DNA of 64,000 nucleotides, from positions 3,534,001 to 3,598,000 of the forward strand of contig NZ_CP053697.2 of NCBI RefSeq assembly GCF_013200955.2, written 5' to 3'. The notes below the pieces were generated by a model. The model was not told the DNA's origin. It saw nothing but the letters and a program-made list of their open reading frames with translations, and did no database searches. How positions within the stretch are numbered: position 1 is the first letter of the stretch; each line of letters starts with the position of its first letter. Made by a program: the position numbers and the translations under genes. Below, in pieces: positions 10,077 through 18,401 of this stretch. This DNA is from Pseudomonas campi (lineage in GTDB: Bacteria; Pseudomonadota; Gammaproteobacteria; Pseudomonadales; Pseudomonadaceae).

Positions 10077-11150
10077 CTATTCGCTCAGGGCCACGGCGAG
10101 TTCCGCCAGGGCACGCCAGTCGGTAAGTTCGGGGATGCCCGGCTTGCGCGCACCGAACAGCTGCAGCACCAGCTCACCGTCGGCATCGAAGGCTTCCCAG
10201 CTAGTGATCACCCCATCACTGCTCGGCTTGCGTACGCGCCACAGTTCGACCACACCGGTGGTTTTCAGGTGCAGGTTGAACTCCGGGTCGAGCACGTTGA
10301 ACCAGCTGCCCATCCAGCGCAGGTTGTTCACCGGCCCGGAGTGGATCTGGATGCAGTGCTGGTTGCCGACGAACACCATGATCGGCACCTCGCCACTGGC
10401 GGCGCCCTCCAGCAGCTTGGGCAGCTCAGCGCAGTCCAGCGGTTCGGCCCATTCGCGACCAGCCAGGCGCAGGGCCTGGGTGCGGGTCAGCGTATGGCGC
10501 TTGAGCATGGCGAAGAAGTGGTGAGTGTCCTGCAGCGCGGCCCAGTCGGTACGCAGGGCGGATACATCCACCTCGACATCGGCACGCGGTGCGGCACGTT
10601 CAGCCAGCGCCTGCAGATCCAATTCGGCGCTCTGCTGCTCGGCGCGGAAACGCTCGACCAGCGGCGCCCAGGCGCTCAGTTCACTCCGTTCGGTGAGAAA
10701 CACCTTGTGTACGGCCAGGCCCTGGCGGTCGAACACCTGAATGCTGCGCTGGGTGCCACGCGCGGTGTCTTCGGCGACGGCGAACACGCTGGCCCAGCCG
10801 CCGAGGAACAGGCGCAGGTCGATATCGGCCGATACCACCAGGCCCATCTGCCCGTTCGCCATCACCGACACCTCGCGGTAATTGCCCTTGCGCTCATGCA
10901 CGCAATGCTCGTTGCGGGTCAGCGCCATGATGTAGCCCAACTCACCGAGCGCCGGCAGCAGCGCGGCCCAGTCGGTACGCAGGCGCACGGCATCGATACC
11001 CAGGCGGCAGGCGGTCAGCTCACCTTCGCTGACACCCAGCTTGGCGGCCGCGTCGCGGGCACGCAGGCCGGCTTGCTCGGCGCGCAGGCGCTGCCAGGCC
11101 TGATACAGCGAGGCCGGCGAAGTGTGAGGAGTGGAATTGGCAATGTTCAT
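10077..11150 (-). CDS. phuS: cytoplasmic haem-trafficking protein
   Basis: A 357-residue HemS/PhuS-family protein with the expected two homologous halves: a first half with TRNEHCVHERKGNYREVS and a second with VFVGNQHCIQIHSGPV. In P. aeruginosa PhuS carries haem from the transporter to haem oxygenase; whether it degrades haem itself is debated. The ATG at 11148-11150 (MNIANSTPH) has AAGGA about 10 nt upstream and is preferred over an in-frame codon at 11225 that would reach into the regulatory region. First gene of phuSTUV, divergent from phuR. Confidence 0.93.
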   Translation of the reverse strand: MNIANSTPHTSPASLYQAWQRLRAEQAGLRARDAAAKLGVSEGELTACRLGIDAVRLRTDWAALLPALGELGYIMALTRNEHCVHERKGNYREVSVMANGQMGLVVSADIDLRLFLGGWASVFAVAEDTARGTQRSIQVFDRQGLAVHKVFLTERSELSAWAPLVERFRAEQQSAELDLQALAERAAPRADVEVDVSALRTDWAALQDTHHFFAMLKRHTLTRTQALRLAGREWAEPLDCAELPKLLEGAASGEVPIMVFVGNQHCIQIHSGPVNNLRWMGSWFNVLDPEFNLHLKTTGVVELWRVRKPSSDGVITSWEAFDADGELVLQLFGARKPGIPELTDWRALAELAVALSE

Positions 11151-11284
11151 GGCGAGTCCTTCTCGATCTGAAGTCTGTTCACGGCGGGGGCAGCACCACC
11201 CCTCCCGACCGCAATGGTCGGGCAAGGGGTAACCCGCCAGGTCGGCGCAGACTACACCAACAAGAATGAAACTCCAATGTTATT

Positions 11285-11303
11285 GATAACTATTTGCATT
11301 CAA
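11285..11303. promoter_or_regulatory. Fur-box-like operator between phuS and phuR
   Basis: The 19-mer GATAACTATTTGCATTCAA matches 11 of 19 positions of the classical Fur consensus and lies in an A/T-rich stretch (11270-11320) between the divergent phuS and phuR starts. Iron repression through Fur is the known mode for the P. aeruginosa phu genes. The match is inferred by eye; a neighbouring register may be the true site. Confidence 0.6.
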
Positions 11304-11375
11304 TAATGAATTTCCATTACCTTGCAGCCCGCCAAATCACCTGGCCATCAAGAGCCACTCAGCGGGAGTAATCGC

Positions 11376-13688
11376 ATGTCCACCCCACCCTTCGCCCTGC
11401 GCCCATGGATGGCGCTGCTGTTGCTAAGCCCGGCCCTAGCGCTGGCACAGACCACCGGCAAGCAGGACAGCAGCACCGAACTGGCAGCCACCCGGATCAC
11501 CGGCGCGGCCGTGCAAGAGAGCCTGCCGACCACCACCAGCACCAGCGCCGCAACCCTCGAAGAGCGGCAGATCCGCAGCTTCGATGACCTCGGGCGGCGC
11601 GCCGAGCCTGGGGTGAACTACAGCCGCACCACGGAAAGCATCAACATCCGCGGCCTGGATCGCGACCGCGTGCTGACCACCCTCGACGGCATCCGCGTAC
11701 CCTGGCTGACCGATGGCGCACGCAGCCAGGGCCCGACCGGCGGCGCCCAGGGCGGCCTCGACTCGATCGACTTCAACGGCCTGTCCTCGGTGGATATCGT
11801 GCGCGGCGCCAACTCCAGCCAGGCCGGTTCAGGCGCTCTCGGTGGCGCGGTGCAGCTGTTCACCCTCAACCCGGACGACCTGCTGCAGGGCGGCAAGAAC
11901 TTCGGCAGCCTGATCAAGAGCGACTACGACAGCGTCGATGACAGCTGGGGCCTGAATGCCGCCGTCGCCGGCCGTGTGCAGGACACCGCCTGGCTGCTGC
12001 AGGCTGGCCAGCGCCAAGGCCATGAACTGGAAAGCAGTGGCGACGACAACCTCTACGGCACCGCGCGCACCGCTGCCAACCCGGCCGACACCGAGCAGCA
12101 GAGCCTGCTGATCAAACTGCAGCAGCGCTTCGACGGCGGCCACAAGCTCGGTTTCACCGGCGAGATATTCCAGCGCGAGAACGACATCGACAGCCGCACC
12201 AACCAGGGCAGCACCTACCTGGAGGGTGAGAACAGTACCGTCGAGCACAACAAGCGCCAGCGCCTGTCCGCCGACTACGAGTACCTGGCCGAAGATAGCA
12301 ACGGCCTGATCGACAGCGCCCATGCCATCGCCTACTGGCAGAAGCTGCGCCGCCATGACGACCAGACCGGCATCCGCAGCCTCAGCGATTCGCGTGCAGG
12401 GATTCCCGACTTCCTGTTCTTCGGCCTGCCGGGCAACCCGTACAAATACCCGAGCGGCGCCTTCGGCCGCGACAACCAGATCGAGAAGGAGCTGTACGGG
12501 GTATCCGGCGACATCGGCAAGACCCTCGAAATCGCCGGCCTGGCGAACAAGCTGACCCTCGGCGGCGAGCTGTACCAGATCAACACCGAACAGGTCTCCG
12601 AGGGTTACGACAACTGCCCGGGCTTCACCATCGACCCCAGTCATCCGATGTACATGGGGCCGACCGCCTGCGACTTCCTGCACACCAACCAGGCCGACAT
12701 GCCCAAGGCCGAGGGCAGCCAGTGGGCACTCTATGTCAGCGATGAAATCAGCCTGGCCGACGGCCGCGTCAAGGTGACTCCGGGTCTGCGCTACGACGCC
12801 TATCAGCAGGACCCGCAGGCGACCCGCGACTTCAGCAACAACATCAACCCGGCGAACAGCGGCACCCTGCAGACCAGCAAGGACCACAAACTCTCCGCCA
12901 GCCTGCTGACTACCTGGCAGGCGGCTGACGAAGTGCTGCTGTACGCCCAGTGGGCGCAGGGCTTCAAGGCCCCCGACGCGACCCAGCTGTACATGAACTA
13001 CGGCGCCGAAGGCAGCTACCTGCGCGTCGGCAACGCCGACCTCAAGCCCGAGGAAAGCAACGGCTACGAGATCGGTGCGCAGCTGGGCAACGACAAACTG
13101 GGCGGCTCGCTGAGTCTGTTCGACAACCACTACAAGAACTTCATCGATGACGACGTCACCCTGGACGCCGCGACCATCGCCAGGCTCGGCCTGGATCCGG
13201 CCAACTACCCCTACGGCGTGACCCGTACCGAGAACCGCGCCAAGGTGCAGATCTACGGCGCCGAAGCCACCGCCCACTGGGAGTTCGTGCCGCACTGGAA
13301 AGTCTGGGGCTCGCTGGCCTGGGCCAACGGCGAGGACCGTGAAAGCAACCAGCGCCTCAGCTCGGTGGCACCGCTCACCAGCCTGCTCGGCCTGAGCTAC
13401 GAACAGGAACGCTACGGCGCCGACCTGATGCTGCGCGCGGCGGCCGCACGCAACCAGGTCGAGAACGACGGCGACTTCAAGGCGCCCGGCTATGGCGTGG
13501 TCGACCTGAGCGGCTACTGGCAGCCGGCCGAACTGGATGGCGTGAAGTTCCAGGCCGGCCTGTTCAACCTGCTCGACAAGCAGTACTGGAACGCGCTGAA
13601 CGTACCGACCGGCAGCCTGACCCAGCCGGACGACTACTACAGCGAAGCCGGTCGCAGCTTCCGCGTCTCGGCGTCCTGGCAGTACTGA
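11376..13688 (+). CDS. phuR: TonB-dependent haem receptor
   Basis: A 770-residue outer-membrane receptor. A signal peptide ends near ALALAQ; a plug domain follows (SINIRGLDRDRVLTTLDGIR, then VDIVRGANSSQAGSGALGG), then a 22-strand-type barrel ending in the C-terminal aromatic signature FRVSASWQY. Barrel segments NPYKYPSGA and YAQWAQGFKAPDATQLY resemble haem receptors of the HemR/PhuR group. The ATG at 11376 with GGGAG upstream was chosen over an in-frame ATG 54 nt earlier because it gives a proper signal peptide. It is transcribed away from phuSTUV, next to the Fur-box-like site. Confidence 0.94.
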   Translation: MSTPPFALRPWMALLLLSPALALAQTTGKQDSSTELAATRITGAAVQESLPTTTSTSAATLEERQIRSFDDLGRRAEPGVNYSRTTESINIRGLDRDRVLTTLDGIRVPWLTDGARSQGPTGGAQGGLDSIDFNGLSSVDIVRGANSSQAGSGALGGAVQLFTLNPDDLLQGGKNFGSLIKSDYDSVDDSWGLNAAVAGRVQDTAWLLQAGQRQGHELESSGDDNLYGTARTAANPADTEQQSLLIKLQQRFDGGHKLGFTGEIFQRENDIDSRTNQGSTYLEGENSTVEHNKRQRLSADYEYLAEDSNGLIDSAHAIAYWQKLRRHDDQTGIRSLSDSRAGIPDFLFFGLPGNPYKYPSGAFGRDNQIEKELYGVSGDIGKTLEIAGLANKLTLGGELYQINTEQVSEGYDNCPGFTIDPSHPMYMGPTACDFLHTNQADMPKAEGSQWALYVSDEISLADGRVKVTPGLRYDAYQQDPQATRDFSNNINPANSGTLQTSKDHKLSASLLTTWQAADEVLLYAQWAQGFKAPDATQLYMNYGAEGSYLRVGNADLKPEESNGYEIGAQLGNDKLGGSLSLFDNHYKNFIDDDVTLDAATIARLGLDPANYPYGVTRTENRAKVQIYGAEATAHWEFVPHWKVWGSLAWANGEDRESNQRLSSVAPLTSLLGLSYEQERYGADLMLRAAAARNQVENDGDFKAPGYGVVDLSGYWQPAELDGVKFQAGLFNLLDKQYWNALNVPTGSLTQPDDYYSEAGRSFRVSASWQY

Positions 13689-13717
13689 GTAGCAGGCACG
13701 CTAAAGCGCGCTTTGCT

Positions 13718-13819
13718 CCCCTCTCCCATTCATGGGAGAGGGGCCGGGGGAGAGGGCCGGGCCAAAGGAAACAAGGGCCATACCCTCTCCCTAACCCTCT
13801 CCCGTAAACGGGAGAGGGG
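13718..13819. repeat. CTCTCCC palindromic repeat pair
   Basis: Two palindromes, CCCCTCTCCC..GGGAGAGGGG (13718-13743) and CCCTCTCCC..GGGAGAGGGG (about 13795-13819), flank a G/C-rich spacer containing further direct CCCTCTCCC copies. They lie 30 nt after the phuR stop and could also end its transcript. Confidence 0.7.
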
Positions 13820-13910
13820 ATTAAAAGCCCAGCTGTTCGCGCAAGGACGCGCGCCCTACCCCATCGCCACGCCCATGCGGGATAATCCCCGCCTTGGCGT
13901 GGAGATCCCC

Positions 13911-14228
13911 ATGAAACTTCTATGCGCCCCGCATGAGCTGGCCGAAGGCCAGAGCCGGGGCTTTTCGATTGATGGACTGGCATTGCTGGCGGTACGCCGC
14001 GACGGCCGCGTCTATGTCTATCGCAACCGCTGCCCGCACCGCGGCCTGAACCTGGAATGGCGCGCCGACGATTTTCTCGACGCCAGCGGCAGCCTGCTCC
14101 AGTGCGCCCACCACGGCGCGCTATTCCTTATAGAAAGTGGCGAATGCCTGACCGGGCCCTGTGCGGGGCAGGCGTTGCAGGCGGTGGAGTGCCGGGAAGA
14201 CCACGACGGTATCTGGATCAAGCCGTAG
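13911..14228 (+). CDS. small Rieske [2Fe-2S] protein
   Basis: A 105-residue single-domain Rieske protein. The two cluster-binding motifs are intact: CPHRG near residue 42 and CAHHG near residue 66, which would supply two Cys and two His ligands. No membrane segment or signal peptide is present, so it is likely a soluble cytoplasmic electron carrier or an oxygenase-type ferredoxin; no oxygenase or reductase lies nearby, so the partner is unknown. The ATG at 13911 is preceded by GGAGATCCCC. Its TAG stop is contributed by the first bases of the repeat at 14225. Confidence 0.85.
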   Translation: MKLLCAPHELAEGQSRGFSIDGLALLAVRRDGRVYVYRNRCPHRGLNLEWRADDFLDASGSLLQCAHHGALFLIESGECLTGPCAGQALQAVECREDHDGIWIKP

Positions 14229-14303
14229 GGTGGAAAACCGCGCAGCGTTTTCCACCAGCCCACCCGCCACCCTGGTGGATGAGCAGAGCGTCATCCACCC
14301 TAC
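14225..14303. repeat. GTAGGGTGGA inverted repeat
   Basis: Outer arms GTAGGGTGGA (14225-14234) and TCCACCCTAC (14294-14303) are perfect inverted copies; inside lie TGGAAAACCGCGCAGCGTTT and GGTGGATGAGCAGAGCGTCA, each a small imperfect palindrome. The element starts on the stop codon of the Rieske gene. Confidence 0.7.
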
Positions 14304-14321
14304 AAAAGCACGTCCAGCGGT

Positions 14322-14375
14322 GTAGCCCGGATGCAATCCGGGAGCGCTTCCAGCCCCGGATTGCATCCGGGCTAC
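14322..14375. repeat. GTAGCCCGG-family inverted pair, copy 2
   Basis: Same arms as at 7312. The right arm ends on the sfsA stop codon: the TAG of sfsA (14372-14374) is part of the repeat's terminal GTAGCCC on the minus strand. Confidence 0.85.
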
Positions 14376-15079
14376 AACAGCACTTCCAGACGGCGCACCA
14401 GGCGCATGCCCTGTGGAGTGATCTCCGCACCATAGGCCAGCACCTCGACACCCGCCGCCCTGGCTTCGCGCAGGCCCGCCGCATAGGCCGGGTCGATTTC
14501 CGCCGCCGCGCGCACCGCCTCGATCCCCGTCAGGTTCACACAATACAGCTGCACCGCCCTCACGCCCTGGCGCGCCAGGTTCGCCAGCTCGCGCAGGTGC
14601 TTGGCGCCGCGCTCGGTACGGGCATCGGGGAAGGCCGCCACGGCCGTATCGGGGAAGCCCAGGGTCACGCTCTTCACCTCGACCCAGGCCGGACCATTGG
14701 CGTAATCGAGACGAAAATCCGCCCGGCTGTTCTCCTCGCCAAAACGCACCTCGCGCTTGAGCCCGGTGAAGCCGGCCAGCTCGCCGATCACCCCGCCCCG
14801 CAGGGCTTCCTCGACTAGGGCATTGGCCCGCGCGGTGTTGATGCAGGCCAGGCGCCCCTGCGGTGTCTCGCCCAGCTCCCAGGTGCCCGGCAGCTTGCGC
14901 TTGGGGTCGTTGGAGCGGCTGAACCAGACCCGGCAACCCTCGCTCATGCAGTTGAGCATCGAGCCGGTATTGGGACAGTGGATGGTCAGCTGCTCACCGC
15001 TGGCGGTCTCGATATCGGCGAGGAAACGCTTGTAGCGGCGCAGCAGGCGGCCTTCTTCCAGCGGCGGATCAAACTGCAT
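14372..15079 (-). CDS. sfsA: SfsA family protein
   Basis: A 235-residue SfsA protein. Family stretches are [10 protein letters not shown] near the start, HCPNTGSM near residue 34, and VEVKSVTLG near 133, which resembles a nuclease-like active-site strand. SfsA was named for stimulating maltose metabolism in E. coli and binds DNA; its precise biochemical role is not settled. The gene overlaps the upstream aminotransferase gene by 11 nt, so the two probably share a transcript. Confidence 0.93.
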   Translation of the reverse strand: MQFDPPLEEGRLLRRYKRFLADIETASGEQLTIHCPNTGSMLNCMSEGCRVWFSRSNDPKRKLPGTWELGETPQGRLACINTARANALVEEALRGGVIGELAGFTGLKREVRFGEENSRADFRLDYANGPAWVEVKSVTLGFPDTAVAAFPDARTERGAKHLRELANLARQGVRAVQLYCVNLTGIEAVRAAAEIDPAYAAGLREARAAGVEVLAYGAEITPQGMRLVRRLEVLL

Positions 15080-16250
15080 CGGGGCGCCAGGTCTTCAGGC
15101 CACGGGCGATCCGCTCGACCGCCTGTTGCAGGCGCTCGATGGTCTGCGTGTAGGCGAAGCGCACATGGTGCCCGGCCTGGTGACGACCGAAGTCCAGGCC
15201 CGGGGTGAAGGCCACGTGCTCGGTTTCGATGAAATGCTGGCAGAAGGCGTAGGCATCGCCGCCGAAGGCGGAAATGTCGGCATACAGATAGAAGGCCCCT
15301 TCCGGCTCTACCGCAATCTTGAAGCCCAGCTCGCGCAGGGCCGGCAGCAAGTAGTCGCGGCGGCGCTGGAACTCGTGCCGCCGCTCCTCGAAGATCGCCA
15401 GGGTGGCCGGCTCGAAGCAGGCCAGCGCAGCATGCTGGGCCATCGAGGGCGCGCTGATATAGAGGTTCTGCGCCAGTTTCTCCAGCTCGCTCACCGCGTT
15501 CGCCGGCGCCACCAGCCAACCCAGGCGCCAGCCGGTCATGCCGTAATACTTGGAGAAGCTGTTGAGGACGAAGGCCTCGTCATCCACGGCCAGCACGCTG
15601 CTCGCGTCGCAACCGTAGGTCAGACCGTGGTAGATCTCGTCGACCACCAGATGGCCGCCACGTTCTTTCAACGAGGACGACAGGGCGGCCAGTTCGTCCT
15701 GGTGCAGCAGGGTGCCGGTCGGGTTGGCCGGCGAGGCGACCAGGGCGCCGACGCTATCCTGATCCCAGTGCCGCTCGACCAGCTGCGGAGTCAGCTGGTA
15801 ACGGCTGTCGGGGCCGACCGGCACCAGCTGCGCGGCGCCTTCGACCAGGCGCAGGAAGTGGCGGTTGCACGGGTAGCCGGGGTCGGCCAGCAGCCAGTGC
15901 TTGCCCGGATCGACCAGCAGGCTGGTGACCAGCAGCAAGGCGCCGGAACCACCGGGGGTGATCAGGATGCGTGCGGGGTCGACACTCAGGCCATAGCGAC
16001 TGGCATAGAAGCCGGCAATCGCCTCGCGCAGCGGCGGAATACCGCGCGCCGCGGTGTAGCGGGTATGCCCATTGGCCAGCGCGGCCTGGCCGGCGGCAAC
16101 GATGGGCGCGGCGGTGGTGAAGTCCGGCTCGCCGATCTCCAGATGGATCACATCATGGCCGGCCGCCTGCAGCTCGTTGGCGCGGGCCAGCAGGGCCATG
16201 ACGTGGAACGGTTCGATGGCGCGACTGCGCGCACTGAAGGGCTGGGCCAT
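15069..16250 (-). CDS. class I/II PLP-dependent aminotransferase
   Basis: A 393-residue fold-type I aminotransferase. Visible landmarks are IEIGEPDF-like [10 protein letters not shown] near residue 36, NPTGT near 178, [11 protein letters not shown], and the PLP Schiff-base lysine K234 in [16 protein letters not shown]. The final R of the substrate carboxylate site is in VRFAYTQ near the C terminus. It is close to aspartate/alanine-type aminotransferases; the exact substrate cannot be assigned. The start ATG at 16250 is followed by MAQPFSARS. It is the first gene of a two-gene unit with sfsA and is divergent from dksA. Confidence 0.9.
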   Translation of the reverse strand: MAQPFSARSRAIEPFHVMALLARANELQAAGHDVIHLEIGEPDFTTAAPIVAAGQAALANGHTRYTAARGIPPLREAIAGFYASRYGLSVDPARILITPGGSGALLLVTSLLVDPGKHWLLADPGYPCNRHFLRLVEGAAQLVPVGPDSRYQLTPQLVERHWDQDSVGALVASPANPTGTLLHQDELAALSSSLKERGGHLVVDEIYHGLTYGCDASSVLAVDDEAFVLNSFSKYYGMTGWRLGWLVAPANAVSELEKLAQNLYISAPSMAQHAALACFEPATLAIFEERRHEFQRRRDYLLPALRELGFKIAVEPEGAFYLYADISAFGGDAYAFCQHFIETEHVAFTPGLDFGRHQAGHHVRFAYTQTIERLQQAVERIARGLKTWRPDAV

Positions 16251-16444
16251 TGGCCTTCCTTTAATTGAACAAAGGGGGGATTCTAACTAACTGCCCGACC
16301 AGGCTGTAGCAACATGGACAACCGGGAGTAGCATCGCCCGAATTGATCTGGTAAGTTCGCCCGCTTGCAGCCGCAGGCCCGGCCCTGCCGGTAAAGGAAC
16401 AGATCCTGCGCCAATGGATCAGAGAGAGTGAGAGGCGGCCATCC

Positions 16445-16888
16445 ATGCCCACCAAAGCAAAACCAAGCAGTAGCCAGCTGGCCCGTGGTTTCGAGCCCTA
16501 TAAAGAGAAAAAGGGCGAGGAATACATGAGCGACCCGATGCGCGCTCACTTCACCGGCATCCTCAACAAGTGGAAGCTGGAGCTGATGCAGGAAGTGGAT
16601 CGCACCGTGCACCACATGCAGGACGAAGCTGCCAACTTCCCGGACCCGGCCGACCGCGCCAGCCAGGAAGAAGAGTTCAGCCTGGAACTGCGCGCCCGTG
16701 ACCGCGAGCGCAAGCTGATCAAGAAGATCGACGAAACCCTGCAGCTGATCGAAGACAACGAATACGGCTGGTGTGATTCCTGCGGCGTCGAGATCGGCAT
16801 CCGCCGCCTCGAAGCCCGCCCGACTGCGACCCTGTGCATCGACTGCAAGACGCTGGCGGAAATCAAGGAAAAACAGATCGGTTCCTGA
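16445..16888 (+). CDS. dksA: RNA polymerase-binding regulator DksA
   Basis: A 147-residue DksA. After a basic N-terminal tail comes the coiled-coil region (about residues 35-110) and then the zinc-finger with all four cysteines, CDSC near 115 and CIDC near 136. The loop at the coiled-coil tip contains the acidic DPADRAS sequence typical of true DksA (the D-x-x-D-x-A tip). It binds the RNA polymerase secondary channel and acts with ppGpp in the stringent response. The 194-bp upstream gap should hold its promoter. A strong hairpin terminator follows. Confidence 0.96.
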   Translation: MPTKAKPSSSQLARGFEPYKEKKGEEYMSDPMRAHFTGILNKWKLELMQEVDRTVHHMQDEAANFPDPADRASQEEEFSLELRARDRERKLIKKIDETLQLIEDNEYGWCDSCGVEIGIRRLEARPTATLCIDCKTLAEIKEKQIGS

Positions 16889-16894
16889 TCCCGC

Positions 16895-16922
16895 ACGGGG
16901 CGCGCAAGCGCCCCGTTTCGTT
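16895..16922 (+). terminator. terminator after dksA
   Basis: ACGGGGCGC (16895-16903) / GCGCCCCGT (16908-16916), loop GCAA, then TTTCGTTT. Confidence 0.85.
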
Positions 16923-16996
16923 TCTGCCTGTCGATAGTTCCTGCCTGCCGATAACTGCACTGGCCTCTGCCGCCTGCTGCGGATAGCCTGTTCGCC

Positions 16997-17884
16997 ATGA
17001 CTTCTCCCGCCTACATCGGCCGTTTCGCCCCCACGCCCAGTGGCTACCTGCATTTCGGTTCACTGGTCGCCGCCCTCGCCTCCTACCTCGATGCCCGCAG
17101 CGTCGGCGGACAATGGCTGCTGCGCATGGAAGACCTCGACCCGCCGCGCGAGGAACCTGGCGCCCAGGACGCCATCCTGCGCACCCTGGAAACCTACGGC
17201 TTCGAATGGGACGGCCCGCTGGTGCGCCAGAGCGAGCGTCATGACGCATACGCCGCACTGCTCGAACGCCTGTTCAGCCAGGGCCTGGCCTACGCCTGCA
17301 CCTGCTCGCGCAAGCAGCTGGAAGCCTACGGCGGCATCTATCCCGGCCTGTGCCGCAATGCCGGGCATGCCAGTGAGGATGCGGCGATCCGTCTGCGCGT
17401 GCCGGAACTGGCATACCACTTCTGCGACCGCGTGCAGGGCGAGTTCCGCCAGCACCTGGGCCATGAGGTCGGCGATTTCGTCATCCGCCGCCGCGACGGC
17501 CTGTATGCCTATCAACTGGCCGTGGTGCTGGATGACGCCTGGCAAGGCATCACCGATATCGTGCGCGGCGCCGACCTGCTCGACTCCACGCCGCGCCAGC
17601 TGTACCTGCAGGAACTGCTTGGCCTGCGCCAGCCGCGCTACCTGCACGTGCCACTGATCATCCAGCCGGACGGCCACAAGCTGGGCAAGAGCTACCGTTC
17701 GCCACCACTGCCCGCCGACCAGGCCCCGGCCCTGCTGCTACGCGCCCTGCGCACCCTCGGCCAGCAACCGCCAGGCGAGCTGGCCGGTGCCAGTGCCCGT
17801 GAACTGCTGGCCTGGGGCAGCGCCAACTGGGACGCCACGCGCATCCCGCGCAGCCCGACCCTGGCCGAAGCCCAGCTACGCTAG
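16997..17884 (+). CDS. gluQ: glutamyl-Q tRNA(Asp) synthetase
   Basis: A 295-residue paralogue of the glutamyl-tRNA synthetase catalytic domain that lacks the anticodon-binding domain. It has the HIGH-like FAPTPSGYLHFGS near residue 11, zinc-binding cysteines CTC..CRNAG near 101-119, and KLGKS in place of KMSKS near 231. GluQRS activates glutamate and attaches it to the queuosine base of tRNA-Asp (glutamyl-queuosine). The dksA-gluQ order is conserved in many gammaproteobacteria. Its TAG stop is embedded in the hairpin element at 17881. Confidence 0.95.
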   Translation: MTSPAYIGRFAPTPSGYLHFGSLVAALASYLDARSVGGQWLLRMEDLDPPREEPGAQDAILRTLETYGFEWDGPLVRQSERHDAYAALLERLFSQGLAYACTCSRKQLEAYGGIYPGLCRNAGHASEDAAIRLRVPELAYHFCDRVQGEFRQHLGHEVGDFVIRRRDGLYAYQLAVVLDDAWQGITDIVRGADLLDSTPRQLYLQELLGLRQPRYLHVPLIIQPDGHKLGKSYRSPPLPADQAPALLLRALRTLGQQPPGELAGASARELLAWGSANWDATRIPRSPTLAEAQLR

Positions 17885-17930
17885 GGTCTGTTGACGCTGC
17901 GGCGCACGCCGCAACGTCAACAGACCCTAA
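17881..17930. repeat. long hairpin element, short member of the CTAGGGTCTG family
   Basis: CTAGGGTCTGTTGACG (17881-17896) pairs with CGTCAACAGACCCTA (17915-17929); the interior TGCGGCG/CGCCGCA pairs as well, so nearly all 50 nt form one hairpin. The outermost CTAGGGTCTG matches the ends of the 272-nt element at 33933. It starts on the gluQ stop codon and may serve as its terminator, though no T-run follows. Confidence 0.75.
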
Positions 17931-18002
17931 AGCACAGGCGCAGTGCTGCCGCCTGTCGACCTAATCCGTTACCATCGGCGCACTTTCGACACGAGACCCG
18001 GC

Positions 18003-18179
18003 ATGTACATCTACCGATTGGTCCTGCTCCTGGTGGTGGGGATCTACCTGTTTTCCCCGGCCATCATGGACTGGTGGATTGACCCCAATGGCGCCTGGTA
18101 TCGGCCCTACCTGCTGTGGCTGATCCTGATCGTGGTGACCTTTATTCTGCAGAGTCAGCGTGATGCCGATGAACTTTGA
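18003..18179 (+). CDS. cbrX: CbrX, small membrane protein upstream of cbrA
   Basis: A 58-residue, highly hydrophobic protein with two predicted membrane helices (about residues 3-22 and 34-50) separated by WWIDPNGAWYRPY and ending SQRDADEL. A small gene of this kind, cbrX, is known directly upstream of cbrA in Pseudomonas and is transcribed and translationally coupled with it. The ATG at 18003 follows the bases GACCCGGC; a longer frame from 17943 adds a polar leader without family character. Its 3' end has been duplicated three times downstream (18162-18383), which separates it from cbrA. Confidence 0.88.
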   Translation: MYIYRLVLLLVVGIYLFSPAIMDWWIDPNGAWYRPYLLWLILIVVTFILQSQRDADEL

Positions 18180-18199
18180 GCTGTATCGGAGAGATCCCG

Positions 18200-18253
18200 G
18201 TGCCCGCCCTTTATCTTCACTCGCTGAGCCAGCGTGATGCCGATGAACTCTGA
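18200..18253 (+). CDS. candidate mini-ORF 1 in the cbrX-cbrA repeat
   Basis: GTG 18200 with CGGAGAG upstream opens a 17-codon frame, [17 protein letters not shown], ending at TGA 18251-18253. Its last eight residues equal the CbrX C terminus. Translation is inferred from the ribosome-binding site and spacing only. Confidence 0.35.
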   Translation: MPALYLHSLSQRDADEL

Positions 18254-18273
18254 GCCGTGTCGGAGAAATCCCG

Positions 18274-18327
18274 GTGACCGCCCTTTATCTTCACTCGCTG
18301 AGCCAACGAGATGCCGATGAACTCTGA
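18274..18327 (+). CDS. candidate mini-ORF 2 in the cbrX-cbrA repeat
   Basis: GTG 18274 with CGGAGAAA upstream; 17 codons, [20 protein letters not shown] at 18325-18327. The SQRDADEL codons differ from those of CbrX at synonymous positions. Confidence 0.35.
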   Translation: MTALYLHSLSQRDADEL

Positions 18328-18347
18328 GCCGTGCCGGAGAAATCCCG

Positions 18348-18401
18348 GTGACCGCCCTTTATCTTCACTCGCTGAGCCAACGAGATGCTGACGAGCTTTG
18401 A
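18348..18401 (+). CDS. candidate mini-ORF 3 overlapping the cbrA start
   Basis: GTG 18348 with CGGAGAAA upstream; 17 codons, same peptide as mini-ORF 2. It ends at TGA 18399-18401, 17 nt inside cbrA, so ribosomes finishing it would be placed at the cbrA ATG (18385). Its final codons GCT GAC GAG CTT differ from the other copies only synonymously. Confidence 0.4.
   Translation: MTALYLHSLSQRDADEL

Larger units (their letters stand above)
18162..18383. repeat. three tandem 74-bp repeats at the cbrX-cbrA junction
   Basis: Units at 18162-18235, 18236-18309 and 18310-18383 are each exactly 74 bp; units 2 and 3 differ at one base, unit 1 at about eight. A fourth, partial copy of the first 20 or so bases is the cbrA start itself (18384 on). 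Each unit contains GGAG, a GTG 8-9 nt later, a stop and the sequence of the cbrX end. Since 74 is not a multiple of three, each copy shifts frame. Confidence 0.95.

Noticed and set aside
13718..14375. Clustered repeats as a CRISPR array
   Set aside because: The repeats are palindromic pairs from different families, with no regular spacers and no cas genes in the window.
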